Below, piece after piece: positions 41,201 to 52,568 of a stretch of 64,000 nt of DNA. Every line of letters starts with the position of its first letter. Position 1 is the stretch's first letter. The stretch is from Phytopythium helicoides (Eukaryota > Oomycota > Peronosporomycetes > Pythiales > Pythiaceae), in the NCBI GenBank assembly GCA_024867545.1, contig JANFNE010000001.1, positions 992,001 to 1,056,000 of the forward strand, written 5' to 3'. The notes under the pieces were generated by a model, which was given only the letters and a program-made list of their open reading frames with translations, had not been told where the DNA came from and made no database searches. The position numbers and the translations under genes were made by a program.

Positions 41201-44200
41201 AGTGACCTGGTCACTGAGGCGGGGGAAGAGACGTTGCGAGGCTTGAGGCAAAAGGAGAAGTGAGATTGATCGGCCAGGGCCGTTATACTTCCTACGCGCT
41301 CTCAGAGCCACTCATTCGTGTTCACGTGTCTTACGCTTACCCATGCAATGGAACACGCTTAAACAGATCAGTAGCAATGAGCTTAGATCAAGCGACTTTC
41401 GATAGGCAATAACCGGATGTTATTCTCCGTGTTTCCGATGGCGGGACAGGGATCCAACAAGGCAAAGCCCGAAGGAAGCACTAATCCACAGACCCAACGA
41501 AGGAGTTCCAATTGTGTATGCCGCTACGAGAGCGCAGCCACACCACTAGCCACCGAACGTAAAAGTCCGTGCTAAAAAGGCAACCCAGGCAAATACCCCT
41601 TGACACTGCTATAGGGAGCTTCCCACTATGTGGCCACTCCAGCAGATCGCAGACTTGGACAGGCCGACGCGTGCTACTATGTCACAGTAGGCGAGAGTAC
41701 TGGGCTTGAAAGTGACCTGGTCACTGAGGCGGGGGAAGAGACGTTGCGAGGCTTGAGGCAAAAGGAGAAGTGAGATTGATCGGCCAGGGCCGTTATACTT
41801 CCTACGCGCTCTCAGAGCCACTCATTCGTGTTCACGTGTCTTACGCTTACCCATGCAATGGAACACGCTTAAACAGATCAGTAGCAATGAGCTTAGATCA
41901 AGCGACTTTCGATAGGCAATAACCGGATGTTATTCTCCGTGTTTCCGATGGCGGGACAGGGATCCAACAAGGCAAAGCCCGAAGGAAGCACTAATCCACA
42001 GACCCAACGAAGGAGTTCCAATTGTGTATGCCGCTACGAGAGCGCAGCCACACCACTAGCCACCGAACGTAAAAGTCCGTGCTAAAAAGGCAACCCAGGC
42101 AAATACCCCTTGACACTGCTATAGGGAGCTTCCCACTATGTGGCCACTCCAGCAGATCGCAGACTTGGACAGGCCGACGCGTGCTACTATGTCACAGTAG
42201 GCGAGAGTACTGGGCTTGAAAGTGACCTGGTCACTGAGGCGGGGGAAGAGACGTTGCGAGGCTTGAGGCAAAAGGAGAAGTGAGATTGATCGGCCAGGGC
42301 CGTTATACTTCCTACGCGCTCTCAGAGCCACTCATTCGTGTTCACGTGTCTTACGCTTACCCATGCAATGGAACACGCTTAAACAGATCAGTAGCAATGA
42401 GCTTAGATCAAGCGACTTTCGATAGGCAATAACCGGATGTTATTCTCCGTGTTTCCGATGGCGGGACAGGGATCCAACAAGGCAAAGCCCGAAGGAAGCA
42501 CTAATCCACAGACCCAACGAAGGAGTTCCAATTGTGTATGCCGCTACGAGAGCGCAGCCACACCACTAGCCACCGAACGTAAAAGTCCGTGCTAAAAAGG
42601 CAACCCAGGCAAATACCCCTTGACACTGCTATAGGGAGCTTCCCACTATGTGGCCACTCCAGCAGATCGCAGACTTGGACAGGCCGACGCGTGCTACTAT
42701 GTCACAGTAGGCGAGAGTACTGGGCTTGAAAGTGACCTGGTCACTGAGGCGGGGGAAGAGACGTTGCGAGGCTTGAGGCAAAAGGAGAAGTGAGATTGAT
42801 CGGCCAGGGCCGTTATACTTCCTACGCGCTCTCAGAGCCACTCATTCGTGTTCACGTGTCTTACGCTTACCCATGCAATGGAACACGCTTAAACAGATCA
42901 GTAGCAATGAGCTTAGATCAAGCGACTTTCGATAGGCAATAACCGGATGTTATTCTCCGTGTTTCCGATGGCGGGACAGGGATCCAACAAGGCAAAGCCC
43001 GAAGGAAGCACTAATCCACAGACCCAACGAAGGAGTTCCAATTGTGTATGCCGCTACGAGAGCGCAGCCACACCACTAGCCACCGAACGTAAAAGTCCGT
43101 GCTAAAAAGGCGACCCAGGCAAATACCCCTTGACACTGCTATAGGGAGCTTCCCACTATGTGGCCACTCCAGCAGATCGCAGACTTGGACAGGCCGACGC
43201 GTGCTACTATGTCACAGTAGGCGAGAGTACTGGGCTTGAAAGTGACCTGGTCACTGAGGCGGGGGAAGAGACGTTGCGAGGCTTGAGGCAAAAGGAGAAG
43301 TGAGATTGATCGGCCAGGGCCGTTATACTTCCTACGCGCTCTCAGAGCCACTCATTCGTGTTCACGTGTCTTACGCTTACCCATGCAATGGAACACGCTT
43401 AAACAGATCAGTAGCAATGAGCTTAGATCAAGCGACTTTCGATAGGCAATAACCGGATGTTATTCTCCGTGTTTCCGATGGCGGGACAGGGATCCAACAA
43501 GGCAAAGCCCGAAGGAAGCACTAATCCACAGACCCAACGAAGGAGTTCCAATTGTGTATGCCGCTACGAGAGCGCAGCCACACCACTAGCCACCGAACGT
43601 AAAAGTCCGTGCTAAAAAGGCGACCCAGGCAAATACCCCTTGACACTGCTATAGGGAGCTTCCCACTATGTGGCCACTCCAGCAGATCGCAGACTTGGAC
43701 AGGCCGACGCGTGCTACTATGTCACAGTAGGCGAGAGTACTGGGCTTGAAAGTGACCTGGTCACTGAGGCGGGGGAAGAGACGTTGCGAGGCTTGAGGCA
43801 AAAGGAGAAGTGAGATTGATCGGCCAGGGCCGTTATACTTCCTACGCGCTCTCAGAGCCACTCATTCGTGTTCACGTGTCTTACGCTTACCCATGCAATG
43901 GAACACGCTTAAACAGATCAGTAGCAATGAGCTTAGATCAAGCGACTTTCGATAGGCAATAACCGGATGTTATTCTCCGTGTTTCCGATGGCGGGACAGG
44001 GATCCAACAAGGCAAAGCCCGAAGGAAGCACTAATCCACAGACCCAACGAAGGAGTTCCAATTGTGTATGCCGCTACGAGAGCGCAGCCACACCACTAGC
44101 CACCGAACGTAAAAGTCCGTGCTAAAAAGGCAACCCAGGCAAATACCCCTTGACACTGCTATAGGGAGCTTCCCACTATGTGGCCACTCCAGCAGATCGC

Positions 44201-45910
44201 AGACTTGGACAGGCCGACGCGTGCTACTATGTCACAGTAGGCGAGAGTACTGGGCTTGAAAGTGACCTGGTCACTGAGGCGGGGGAAGAGACGTTGCGAG
44301 GCTTGAGGCAAAAGGAGAAGTGAGATTGATCGGCCAGGGCCGTTATACTTCCTACGCGCTCTCAGAGCCACTCATTCGTGTTCACGTGTCTTACGCTTAC
44401 CCATGCAATGGAACACGCTTAAACAGATCAGTAGCAATGAGCTTAGATCAAGCGACTTTCGATAGGCAATAACCGGATGTTATTCTCCGTGTTTCCGATG
44501 GCGGGACAGGGATCCAACAAGGCAAAGCCCGAAGGAAGCACTAATCCACAGACCCAACGAAGGAGTTCCAATTGTGTATGCCGCTACGAGAGCGCAGCCA
44601 CACCACTAGCCACCGAACGTAAAAGTCCGTGCTAAAAAGGCAACCCAGGCAAATACCCCTTGACACTGCTATAGGGAGCTTCCCACTATGTGGCCACTCC
44701 AGCAGATCGCAGACTTGGACAGGCCGACGCGTGCTACTATGTCACAGTAGGCGAGAGTACTGGGCTTGAAAGTGACCTGGTCACTGAGGCGGGGGAAGAG
44801 ACGTTGCGAGGCTTGAGGCAAAAGGAGAAGTGAGATTGATCGGCCAGGGCCGTTATACTTCCTACGCGCTCTCAGAGCCACTCATTCGTGTTCACGTGTC
44901 TTACGCTTACCCATGCAATGGAACACGCTTAAACAGATCAGTAGCAATGAGCTTAGATCAAGCGACTTTCGATAGGCAATAACCGGATGTTATTCTCCGT
45001 GTTTCCGATGGCGGGACAGGGATCCAACAAGGCAAAGCCCGAAGGAAGCACTAATCCACAGACCCAACGAAGGAGTTCCAATTGTGTATGCCGCTACGAG
45101 AGCGCAGCCACACCACTAGCCACCGAACGTAAAAGTCCGTGCTAAAAAGGCAACCCAGGCAAATACCCCTTGACACTGCTATAGGGAGCTTCCCACTATG
45201 TGGCCACTCCAGCAGATCGCAGACTTGGACAGGCCGACGCGTGCTACTATGTCACAGTAGGCGAGAGTACTGGGCTTGAAAGTGACCTGGTCACTGAGGC
45301 GGGGGAAGAGACGTTGCGAGGCTTGAGGCAAAAGGAGAAGTGAGATTGATCGGCCAGGGCCGTTATACTTCCTACGCGCTCTCAGAGCCACTCATTCGTG
45401 TTCACGTGTCTTACGCTTACCCATGCAATGGAACACGCTTAAACAGATCAGTAGCAATGAGCTTAGATCAAGCGACTTTCGATAGGCAATAACCGGATGT
45501 TATTCTCCGTGTTTCCGATGGCGGGACAGGGATCCAACAAGGCAAAGCCCGAAGGAAGCACTAATCCACAGACCCAACGAAGGAGTTCCAATTGTGTATG
45601 CCGCTACGAGAGCGCAGCCACACCACTAGCCACCGAACGTAAAAGTCCGTGCTAAAAAGGCAACCCAGGCAAATACCCCTTGACACTGCTATAGGGAGCT
45701 TCCCACTATGTGGCCACTCCAGCAGATCGCAGACTTGGACAGGCCGACGCGTGCTACTATGTCACAGTAGGCGAGAGTACTGGGCTTGAAAGTGACCTGG
45801 TCACTGAGGCGGGGGAAGAGACGTTGCGAGGCTTGAGGCAAAAGGAGAAGTGAGATTGATCGGCCAGGGCCGTTATACTTCCTACGCGCTCTCAGAGCCA
45901 CTCATTCGTG
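35195..45910. repeat. Satellite array: 21 tandem copies of a 510-bp unit
   Basis: Period exactly 510, 21 full copies plus six bases (TTCGTG at both ends of the array). Copies are almost identical; I see only two variable sites. One is A/G at 35462 plus multiples of 510 (G in copies 5, 8, 9, 10, 11, 16 and 17). The other is C/A at 35661 plus multiples (A in copies 5 and 11). Each copy has on the minus strand the start codon and first ten codons of the ORF at 34943-35224, followed in all but the first copy by a stop. No rRNA, tRNA or snRNA was recognised in the unit. A 70-codon minus-strand frame recurs in each copy but has no sign of selection. Confidence 0.97.
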
Positions 45911-46151
45911 CTCAGATGTCGCCCTGCCTAATATCTTCTTGTGACTGCTCTGTGGGCGGGTCATCCCTCCGCGTTGCGCGACAGTACAATCACCTATCAT
46001 CCACTACCCTTTAGAAAACCCTAGATAAATCTGTTTTCTCTTAGACTTGTATAGTATAGTGACGGCTGTACAAAGGTGCTGGCTGCAGTGCGACAATGTC
46101 GCCTAGCAGCTGCGACGGGAGCGTGCTTCCGGGAGAAACTATGGAGCTCCA
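45911..46151. other. Spacer between satellite array and MULE
   Basis: 241 bases with no gene or repeat recognised. Confidence 0.4.
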
Positions 46152-46230
46152 GCTTGGGAGTTCCATGCAGTAACAAGCGAGTATGTACAGTACATACATT
46201 ATGAAAATTACTAAAATAGCTATTTTGAAA
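46152..46230 (+). repeat. MULE terminal inverted repeat, left
   Basis: Pairs with 50256-50337. The inner 50 bases (CGAGTATGTACAGTACATAC and the AT-rich stretch to TATTTTGAAA) are essentially identical in inverted orientation; the outer 25 bases match with several differences. The stretch itself contains the palindrome GTATGTACAGTACATAC. Confidence 0.85.
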
Positions 46231-46293
46231 CTGTACTGTACACATCATACTGATATCAGCAATGGGACATTGTTTGCTTTTTTATAGGTGCTC

Positions 46294-46560
46294 CTACGCC
46301 TGCTCAGCAGTTGTAGCCGTGGGGGGAGGCGTACGCCACCCTCGTAGTCTTGGGCTTTGGCGGGTCGGCTGTTGTCGTGGAGGGCGAGGGCGGCCTCGGC
46401 TGCTCAGGTGAACCCACACCGAGTCGCCGTTGGCCTTTTCGAAGTCGACGATGGACCGCCACGGGATATTTTCCCGTGGCTCCCAGGTCAACTCGTCATA
46501 GTTAAGCCATTTAATTAAATAAAACGGCTTGCTGTTCACCACCTTTTTCGACCATATTGT
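46294..46560 (-). pseudogene. Chromodomain fragment inside the MULE
   Basis: Minus-strand frame with KPFYLIKWLNYDELTWEP, the core of a chromodomain, followed by an Arg/Pro-rich tail (RGRPRPPRQQPTRQSPRLRG) like an AT-hook region. There is no ATG in frame near the start, so it is a fragment or a downstream exon. It differs from the chromodomain of the nearby chromovirus. Either the MULE captured a host or retroelement piece, or it is part of the element's own second gene. Confidence 0.55.
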
Positions 46561-46577
46561 GATATAGCAGCTCTTCC

Positions 46578-48045
46578 GCTAAGAACATTCTCACGCTAAG
46601 AACACTCCTGTGTTGAGAGTACCCATCCGTGAAGAACATTCAAGTGTCGCGACTGCCATATGGAGTAGACATACTGAAGACAAGAGACACTCTTCCTGAA
46701 GACAGAGTAATCTAAACGCTAAGAGTCATTCTTCGCGATGATAACTCCATGGCTCAGACACCGCGATGAAGGAGACAGTCTTACAGTAAAAAGGCATCAG
46801 CAACGCCGAGCGTATCCACGACAGCTCTCCGTCAAGAAGCGTTTATTGAAGATGACCTCGATGAAGGACCAAGACGACCTTTCCGCTTTGAGCAAAATAG
46901 CCAAGTTAAGAAGCACTCTACGCGATGGTCAAGTGTCTGCTAAGAAGGTTACCAACGTTCCGGAGAGTGGCGTTATCATCGGACTAAACATCCCACTGAC
47001 TTCGAAGTGAGGACAACTGTCTAGCACCGTTCTTCAAGCCGACGGCCACACATCCAGAGTCGACGCCCGCCATTTGCGCATTCGCGGAGCAGACGCATCG
47101 TGCGCTCGCAGCCGATATCAAGCGTCGAGAGGTACAACCACCACACTCCGCTGCAAGCCGATCCGTTGAGAGCGACCAGATTCACAAGCTCATGCAGGTT
47201 TACATGTGCACCCAAGGGGGCCGCCTAGTGTAGAGCAGATTCAGCTAGTTTTTGACAGATCTAATTTTCAACTCAGTCGAACATTTCCCACCAAGTGAAC
47301 AGACTACACCAGCACGGCACAAGGGGCACGTGCACCAAGCGCTTTCTACGGTGAGTGGTGCATGTGTCCCCGCTGGGGTATGTGTGTCTGCATGGGTGAG
47401 ACCCGGTTGGCAGCGAGGAAGATAACTGTATAGTTGATGCATGTGTGTGTGAACGCAATGCACGCAAGTGCGGGGTTCTTGTGCGAATGTATCTACATCA
47501 TGTATGTATGCTTTGTTCTTAGCGAAAGGGTTATTCCGGTAAGAGGTATTCTTGACGGGTGATTCTTAGCGAAGAGTAGGTGTATGTTGTGAGATGCTGG
47601 AATGATGACGGCGCAGCCACTCATCAAAAACAACTCAGGGGCAAGATGGTGCCCGGTTTAGGATGTATTTGTATGAAGTTCTAAAGCGCTCCAGGTGGAG
47701 TTGCTCACCCCTTTTTCTAAGACGCGCTCATGACCCTTCGCGGAAGATGATCACTATATCTCTTGTGAAGGCAGTTCACATGGGTGTGCGGTAGCTTCCG
47801 CTAAGAGCGGTTGTGCTATGACGGTGCGGGCTTAGACCACTATATCGGTCCGTTCTGTGCTAAAAGCCGTGTTGACCACTACATCCATGGCGGAGTACAG
47901 CGTTTGCAAGTATCAACAAACTTGCACACTGGTGTTGGGCTCATTATGGGGTTCCTACCGGAAACGGTTAAGAGGGTTCATACCCTAAGGATACCGGTTT
48001 GGGAAGAGATCCTCTTGACAAAGAGCAATTTTGTGCTAAGAGGTG
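46578..48045. repeat. Scattered GCTAAGA motif repeats in the MULE interior
   Basis: GCTAAGA or close variants occur at about 46578, 46595, 46718, 46939, 47800, 47859 and 48035, and as the complement (TCTTAGC) at about 47516 and 47564. Otherwise 46.56-48.27 kb has no recognisable gene. Confidence 0.5.
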
Positions 48046-48276
48046 TGAATGGAGTATGTGTTGTGTATTTAGGCTATTGCGTGTACCTGTATGTATCCCA
48101 CGGCATGGATTGACGCTGCTGTCTGGTGCGGTTTTCACAACGGGCCGTTGGCAGACTGGTAGCCGAATGCAGCCAAGATTATTCTGGGGACACAACGTGA
48201 GGGGGACTACATATGCCAATGTGGGGATTTCCCTTCCCGCAAGCATGCCGTTGTGTGAAAGGCAAAAGCCGCTTCA

Positions 48277-48489
48277 TCACAATATTTTTTCGATGTTGAA
48301 CAGCTCGTTGTCTGGAACGTCACGGAGCGGTGGAGGAATTACCTCAGACACGCTGGAGGAGGTATCACTCTCTGCCGCCTCAACCTCCAGCTCTCGGTAA
48401 GGGGCATAACCGACCCGGCAGCTAAAACGCCCGTTCGCGTGCCGGGTGAACGACTTGGAAAACTTTTGACGCTTGGTTAGTTGCCCCAT
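48277..48489 (-). CDS. Short hypothetical ORF in the MULE
   Basis: 70 codons from ATG 48489 (MGQLTKRQKFSKSFTRHANG), basic at the start, then acidic (ELEVEAAESDTSSSVSEVI). It lies downstream of the transposase on the same strand. Not recognised; it may be a remnant of an accessory gene. Confidence 0.3.
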   Translation of the reverse strand: MGQLTKRQKFSKSFTRHANGRFSCRVGYAPYRELEVEAAESDTSSSVSEVIPPPLRDVPDNELFNIEKIL

Positions 48490-48859
48490 TGCCAAATTTC
48501 AACACCGCGGCAAAAAAGAAGCTCAGTAGGGATGGTGCGATAACCTCTTAACTACAATGTGTCGATTCATTATATGGTTTTGAAGGCACTGTCATAAATC
48601 ATTTATGAACTACCGAAATGGTCGCCCGTTGTGGCTCGTAGCTTCATAAAGGGGAGTCGAAGAGTTCGAATTGTGAAGTCACCGTTGTGTATCGTTCCTT
48701 GGTATTTCTATGCCATATCGCCAACGGTAGTGTCTGCAATTGTACCTCAGTTTTTCATTATTCGTGCGCGAGCTCAATTTTGAGAGTATGTTAAAAGCAG
48801 CACACCAAAATCCCGACAAATTTTCTGTTGGTATTTGTAATCAAATCCAAATAAAAAGA

Positions 48860-49960
48860 GTCTTACAACCTAACGACCGGACTACTTTCGTTTTGTACTT
48901 CCACCAATGTGCATCTAAATACTCTGAGAGCATCGCACATTCTGACTTGAACCTTTTTCAAACTCTTTCTCTGTTGCAGAACTCGCTGTCTCGTAGTAAA
49001 GTGCCATGAATGCGTTTGTCTCCGCTGTGTATTCGTATTTGTCGCGACCAGGAGATGGATTTTCGACAAGAATCTGGCCGAGCACTTTTCGTGTTTTATC
49101 AAGCATATTGCAATTCATTTGCCAACGACAAACCATAGGTGGTACGTATGGGAAAACCACACCGATAGCGTTCATGCAAGCCAGATCTCTATCGGTTATG
49201 ATGATCGATGGTAGTGATGCCCCGCAACTTTCAATAAACTCAACCAGTCGTTTGAATACCCAAGTAAAATCATCATCTGTCTCTCCTGGGAGTTAGCATT
49301 GCGCAACAGGTAGAATTATGTTGAACACAGTTATGTCAATCACATTCAGGAGTGGTAGGTCATAATTGTTTGTTTTGTACGTGCAGTTCATGATCAGAAC
49401 ATCCCCATGAAGGCAATACCACTTTCAAGATGGGGGATGCGCCAAAAAAAGAAAGCGAAGTCGATTCTCAGAGTCCAACTCGTACTTGTACAAGAACCCA
49501 TTGGGGGTCAATTTGTCAAATAGGGCATTAGTTGGAGTTTTTTGCCGACTGCTCTTCCCGACGCTTAGCATGCTTTGCATTTGCGATGTCTTTTGGTAGC
49601 ATGAGAGTATCATAATCGGCATTTTGAAGCGTAGCCATCACATTTGCTGGTGCAATTCCAGCGGCAGACTGAGCATGTATTGCCTCTTGTACTGTTAGAG
49701 AGCCGACCGATTTCTGCTCAGCGTATCGTTTCCGATGCCCAGGATGCACTCTGATATCTTGTGATTGTGGATGATTGTGAATGTGGGACTGCAATTGAAC
49801 CACTTTCCATGGTCCATCAGGTTGATTGCGATTGACGGCTTCCAACCGAATCCTCATTGTACACCCACTTCGTCTGGAGCCAAGATTTACCCTCACTCGT
49901 TCGCTGTCTGTTAAACTTCGTGTGTTCTTGGGGGTGCCGTATCTATCACAAGTATAGTCT
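48860..49960 (-). pseudogene. MULE transposase, multiply frameshifted
   Basis: Reading 3' to 5' on the plus strand: a FAR1-like zinc region (CDRYGTPKNTR, SRRSGCTMRIRL, HIHNHPQSQ), the NALFDKLTPNGFLYKYELD segment, the catalytic core VLIMNCTYKTNNYDLPLL, DDFTWVFKRLVEF, IIITDRDLACMNAIGVVFPY and the LCRW-like MVCRWQMNCNM. Several frame changes break it. The first catalytic Asp of the family (DxTYKTN) reads Asn here, so the enzyme would be dead even if the frame were whole. Confidence 0.82.
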
Positions 49961-50016
49961 CTCTGCCAAATTACTCCATTGACAAGTATAGTCTCTCTGC
50001 CAAATTACTCCATTGA
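49949..50016. repeat. Two-copy 34-bp tandem repeat
   Basis: The 34-base unit starting CAAGTATAGTCTCTCTGCC is repeated exactly, at 49949-49982 and 49983-50016, just upstream of the transposase remnant. Confidence 0.85.
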
Positions 50017-50255
50017 CCTCGACTCACGTCAATTCCATGATTTAAATTCCAAGTGTGAAGTGCGGTCTCCGCTGCTGTGAAACTCTCATACTCAGCCAGT
50101 GGTAGGGGTTCGATGGTGTACTCGGAAGCCTTGCTAGTGAGCTGCTTGTTTGCGTTGTGTCTACTGCTCCCTACACCCTTTTGCTGCCTGGTTCGTCTAC
50201 AAATGGAGAATATTCAGTGTGCATTTTCGACTGTGAGAATTCGCGGGTGTAGAAT

Positions 50256-50337
50256 TTTCAAAATAGCTATTTTAGTAATTTTCATAATGTATGTACTGTA
50301 CATACTCGCCTGTCTCTGCTATCTGAAGCTCCCAAGC
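50256..50337 (-). repeat. MULE terminal inverted repeat, right
   Basis: Inverted partner of 46152-46230; see there. Confidence 0.85.
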
Positions 50338-50896
50338 ACAAGGGAATGCCCAAGGCTGTTCCACAGCCACCTATTTCCCTAGGGCAGCGAGTGCTGGTGA
50401 GAACCAAGCACCGTACCAGATAACCGGTACAGTGTCGGTTGAATACATGACCTCAAAAAGTTTATCCGTCACAGACATGCCTAGTCTCGTAAATAAATGC
50501 GTGCATTGGCAGAAAGATGAGTCAGCGGAATGGAATGGAAGGCGGCGCACAGGGGCACAGGGACGCTGTTCGCCTCCGGCGGCAACCAGTTGTTCGATTA
50601 GGTGCTTTCGAGTGCTTACATGTGAAGTACCCTACAGATAAATCCACGGGAGTGGCACCGGTCTCGACAGCTCGTTCTCGTGGTGGTTTTGGGGGTTCGA
50701 TCCGATGGAGTAGGTAATGTCAGCGCATTGATGGTCGCGCTATTGCGGTGCAATCATCATCGAGTCAGAGGGAACATGCTTTCAGTCCCATATCGGGCGA
50801 AAGAAAGAAAAAAGCGTAGTAGGTGGGTCTGGTGAGTGTTTTGAGCTCTAATCGCCACGTTTTGGACAGGTTCAAACGAGACCTACGTACGTAAAC

Positions 50897-51499
50897 TTAC
50901 TTCTTGTCGAGGTAGGCGGCAACAGCAGGCAGCGCCTTCACATCCGCCACAATGCTCGCGAGCTTCGGGTACGCGCCAATGTCGAAGGACGGGAACGTCG
51001 TGTTGACCTTGTTGGTGATGAAGTCGTAGATCTGGAAGTCCGCGAGCGACACATCGTCGCCAAGGACAAACTTGCCTTGCACAAAGCCTTGAAGCACGTT
51101 GAGCGTCTTGGGAAGCGTCTCCTCGAGGAACTTCTTGGACTTTTCCGCCTTGATCGCCTCGTCCTTCTCCACGAAGCGGATGTCGGTCAGTGGCACGGAC
51201 AGGTCGGCGAAGGTGTCTGAGACCATGTCGACGCGCAGCGCCTGCAGTGGGTCGGTCGGGTAGACACCGACGAGCTTGCCGGCGTAGCGCGCGATCGCAA
51301 TGCTCTGCACATACACGGTTCCATCGACCTCGAGCAGCGGCACCTGGCCAAGCGGTAGCGTCGGCTTGATCTCGGCGAACTTGTCGAAGCCGACGCGGTT
51401 GTCGTCGAACGCGATGCCGCCGTAGTGGAGTACGAGACGCGTGAGCTCGGCGCGGCCGGGGATGGGGAAGTATGTGAGCTTGAGCTGCGGAGCGACCAT
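50897..51499 (-). CDS. Sigma-like glutathione S-transferase, copy C
   Basis: 200 residues from ATG 51499 (MVAPQLKLTYFPIPGRAELT). Same domain layout as copies A and B, with GQVPLLEVDG, QSIAIARYAG and GDDVSLADFQIYDFI. It differs from copy A at several positions (for example FPIP for YHFP, DDNRVGF for DDYRIGF, TDIRF for SNIRF) and from copy D at five: Asn33, Val35, Phe39, Val49 and Thr57 in the N-terminal domain. Intact, no introns. Confidence 0.93.
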   Translation of the reverse strand: MVAPQLKLTYFPIPGRAELTRLVLHYGGIAFDDNRVGFDKFAEIKPTLPLGQVPLLEVDGTVYVQSIAIARYAGKLVGVYPTDPLQALRVDMVSDTFADLSVPLTDIRFVEKDEAIKAEKSKKFLEETLPKTLNVLQGFVQGKFVLGDDVSLADFQIYDFITNKVNTTFPSFDIGAYPKLASIVADVKALPAVAAYLDKK

Positions 51500-51537
51500 G
51501 GCTAGTGTTTGTGTGCTGGTGTTGTGCTTGCGGAGGC

Positions 51538-51554
51538 CAATGGAGAAGTGAGCT
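51538..51554 (-). promoter_or_regulatory. Candidate oomycete core promoter, GST copy C
   Basis: On the minus strand CAGCTCACTTCTCCATT, about 40 bases before the start codon; the same block as in the other GST copies. Confidence 0.45.
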
Positions 51555-51903
51555 GGCCGGACTTGGAGCTCGGAGATGCTCGTTTGGGATCACGTGGTCA
51601 CTGGCACTACACTGTGCGGAGCCTACAGGTAGTTGAGTGGACACAGCAAGCTTTCTGACGTGGTACTGTATCAATGGGTGAGCACGTCAAAGCTCAACCT
51701 GTCGGCTCCGATGACGGTGGAGGAGTCGAATTCACGGGCAAATGCCTCGCGTCAACGTAAATAGAGGGTCGTTTGCGGAGTGCAAATCGTGGACCAGGAA
51801 ATATTAATAAAGCAGCTTTGTTGGTCGTCGGCCAAACGACAGAGGGATTGCGGCTCTCCTCTCTGGGGGTGCAATCTGTCGTTGTCGTCATCAGAGCCTA
51901 CGC

Positions 51904-52170
51904 TTCGAATGAGCTGGTATCCTCGATTTGCCAAGTCTAATTGTGTGTGTGCAAGAGTGCTTGGGAGTTTGGATGGTTGGGAATGGGCGAGGAAATTATT
52001 ATACATGTGCACTCCCGCTTGGCGAAATGTGATCTGGTGAGATTGAGTCATCACAAACTCACCCGACCGACACGAAGTCCATCAGTGGAGGTGCCTATGC
52101 TTCCTATCCAGTACCCTGCAAGCAACCACGGCTTGAGGACATCCAGTCAACCCTGCGAGCCCAAATCGTG
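51904..52170. other. Spacer of GST palindrome 2
   Basis: 267 bases, not self-complementary, with no gene. Shares the phrase GTGAGATTGAGTCA with the spacer of palindrome 1. Confidence 0.65.
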
Positions 52171-52514
52171 GCGTAGGCTCTGATGACGACAACGACAGAT
52201 TGCACCCCCAGAGAGGAGAGCCGCAGTCCCTCTGTCGTTTGGCCGACGACCAACAAAACTGCTTTATTAATATTTTCTGATCCACGATTTGCACTCCGCA
52301 AACAGCCCTCTATTTACGTTGACGCGAGGCATTTGCCCGTGAATTCGACTCCTCCACCGTCATCGGAGCCGACAGTTGAGCTTTGACGGTGCTCACCCAT
52401 TGATACAGTACCACGTCAGAAAGCTTGCTGTGTCCACTCAACTACTGTACCTGTAGGCTCCGCACAGTGTAGCGTCAGTGACCACGTGATCCCAAACGAG
52501 TATCCCGAGCTCGA

Positions 52515-52531
52515 GCTCACTTCTCCATTGG
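52515..52531 (+). promoter_or_regulatory. Candidate oomycete core promoter, GST copy D
   Basis: AGCTCACTTCTCCATTG, about 38 bases before the start codon at 52569. Confidence 0.45.
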
Positions 52532-52568
52532 CCTCCGCAAGCACAACACCAGCACACAAACACTAGCC

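Larger units (their letters stand above)
46152..50337 (-). mobile_element. Decayed Mutator-like (MULE) DNA transposon
   Basis: About 4.2 kb bounded by imperfect inverted repeats of about 80 bases and containing a broken MULE transposase on the minus strand, a short ORF and a chromodomain fragment. Long inverted ends and a FAR1-type N-terminus fit the Mutator superfamily. A 9-base target duplication was not found, so the exact ends are approximate. Confidence 0.75.
50474..51903 (-). repeat. GST palindrome 2, left arm (arm C)
   Basis: Inverted partner of arm D (coordinates sum to about 104068, with small indels). Outer end near 50474, in the block CATGCCTAG, where arms A, B and D continue further. 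Differences between C and D are scattered, so this palindrome is older, or less corrected, than palindrome 1. Confidence 0.9.

Noticed and set aside
35489..45901. 70-codon ORF repeated in each satellite unit
   Set aside because: No family, no neighbouring signals; it is repeated only because the unit is. One of the two variable sites changes Arg to Leu in it.
35195..45910. Possible CRISPR array or 5S/snRNA gene cluster
   Set aside because: Units are directly adjacent without unique spacers, the genome is eukaryotic, and I found no 5S, tRNA box A/B or snRNA core sequence in the unit.
46738..47010. 90-codon frame in the MULE interior
   Set aside because: Covers the GCTAAGA-repeat region and has no recognisable protein features.
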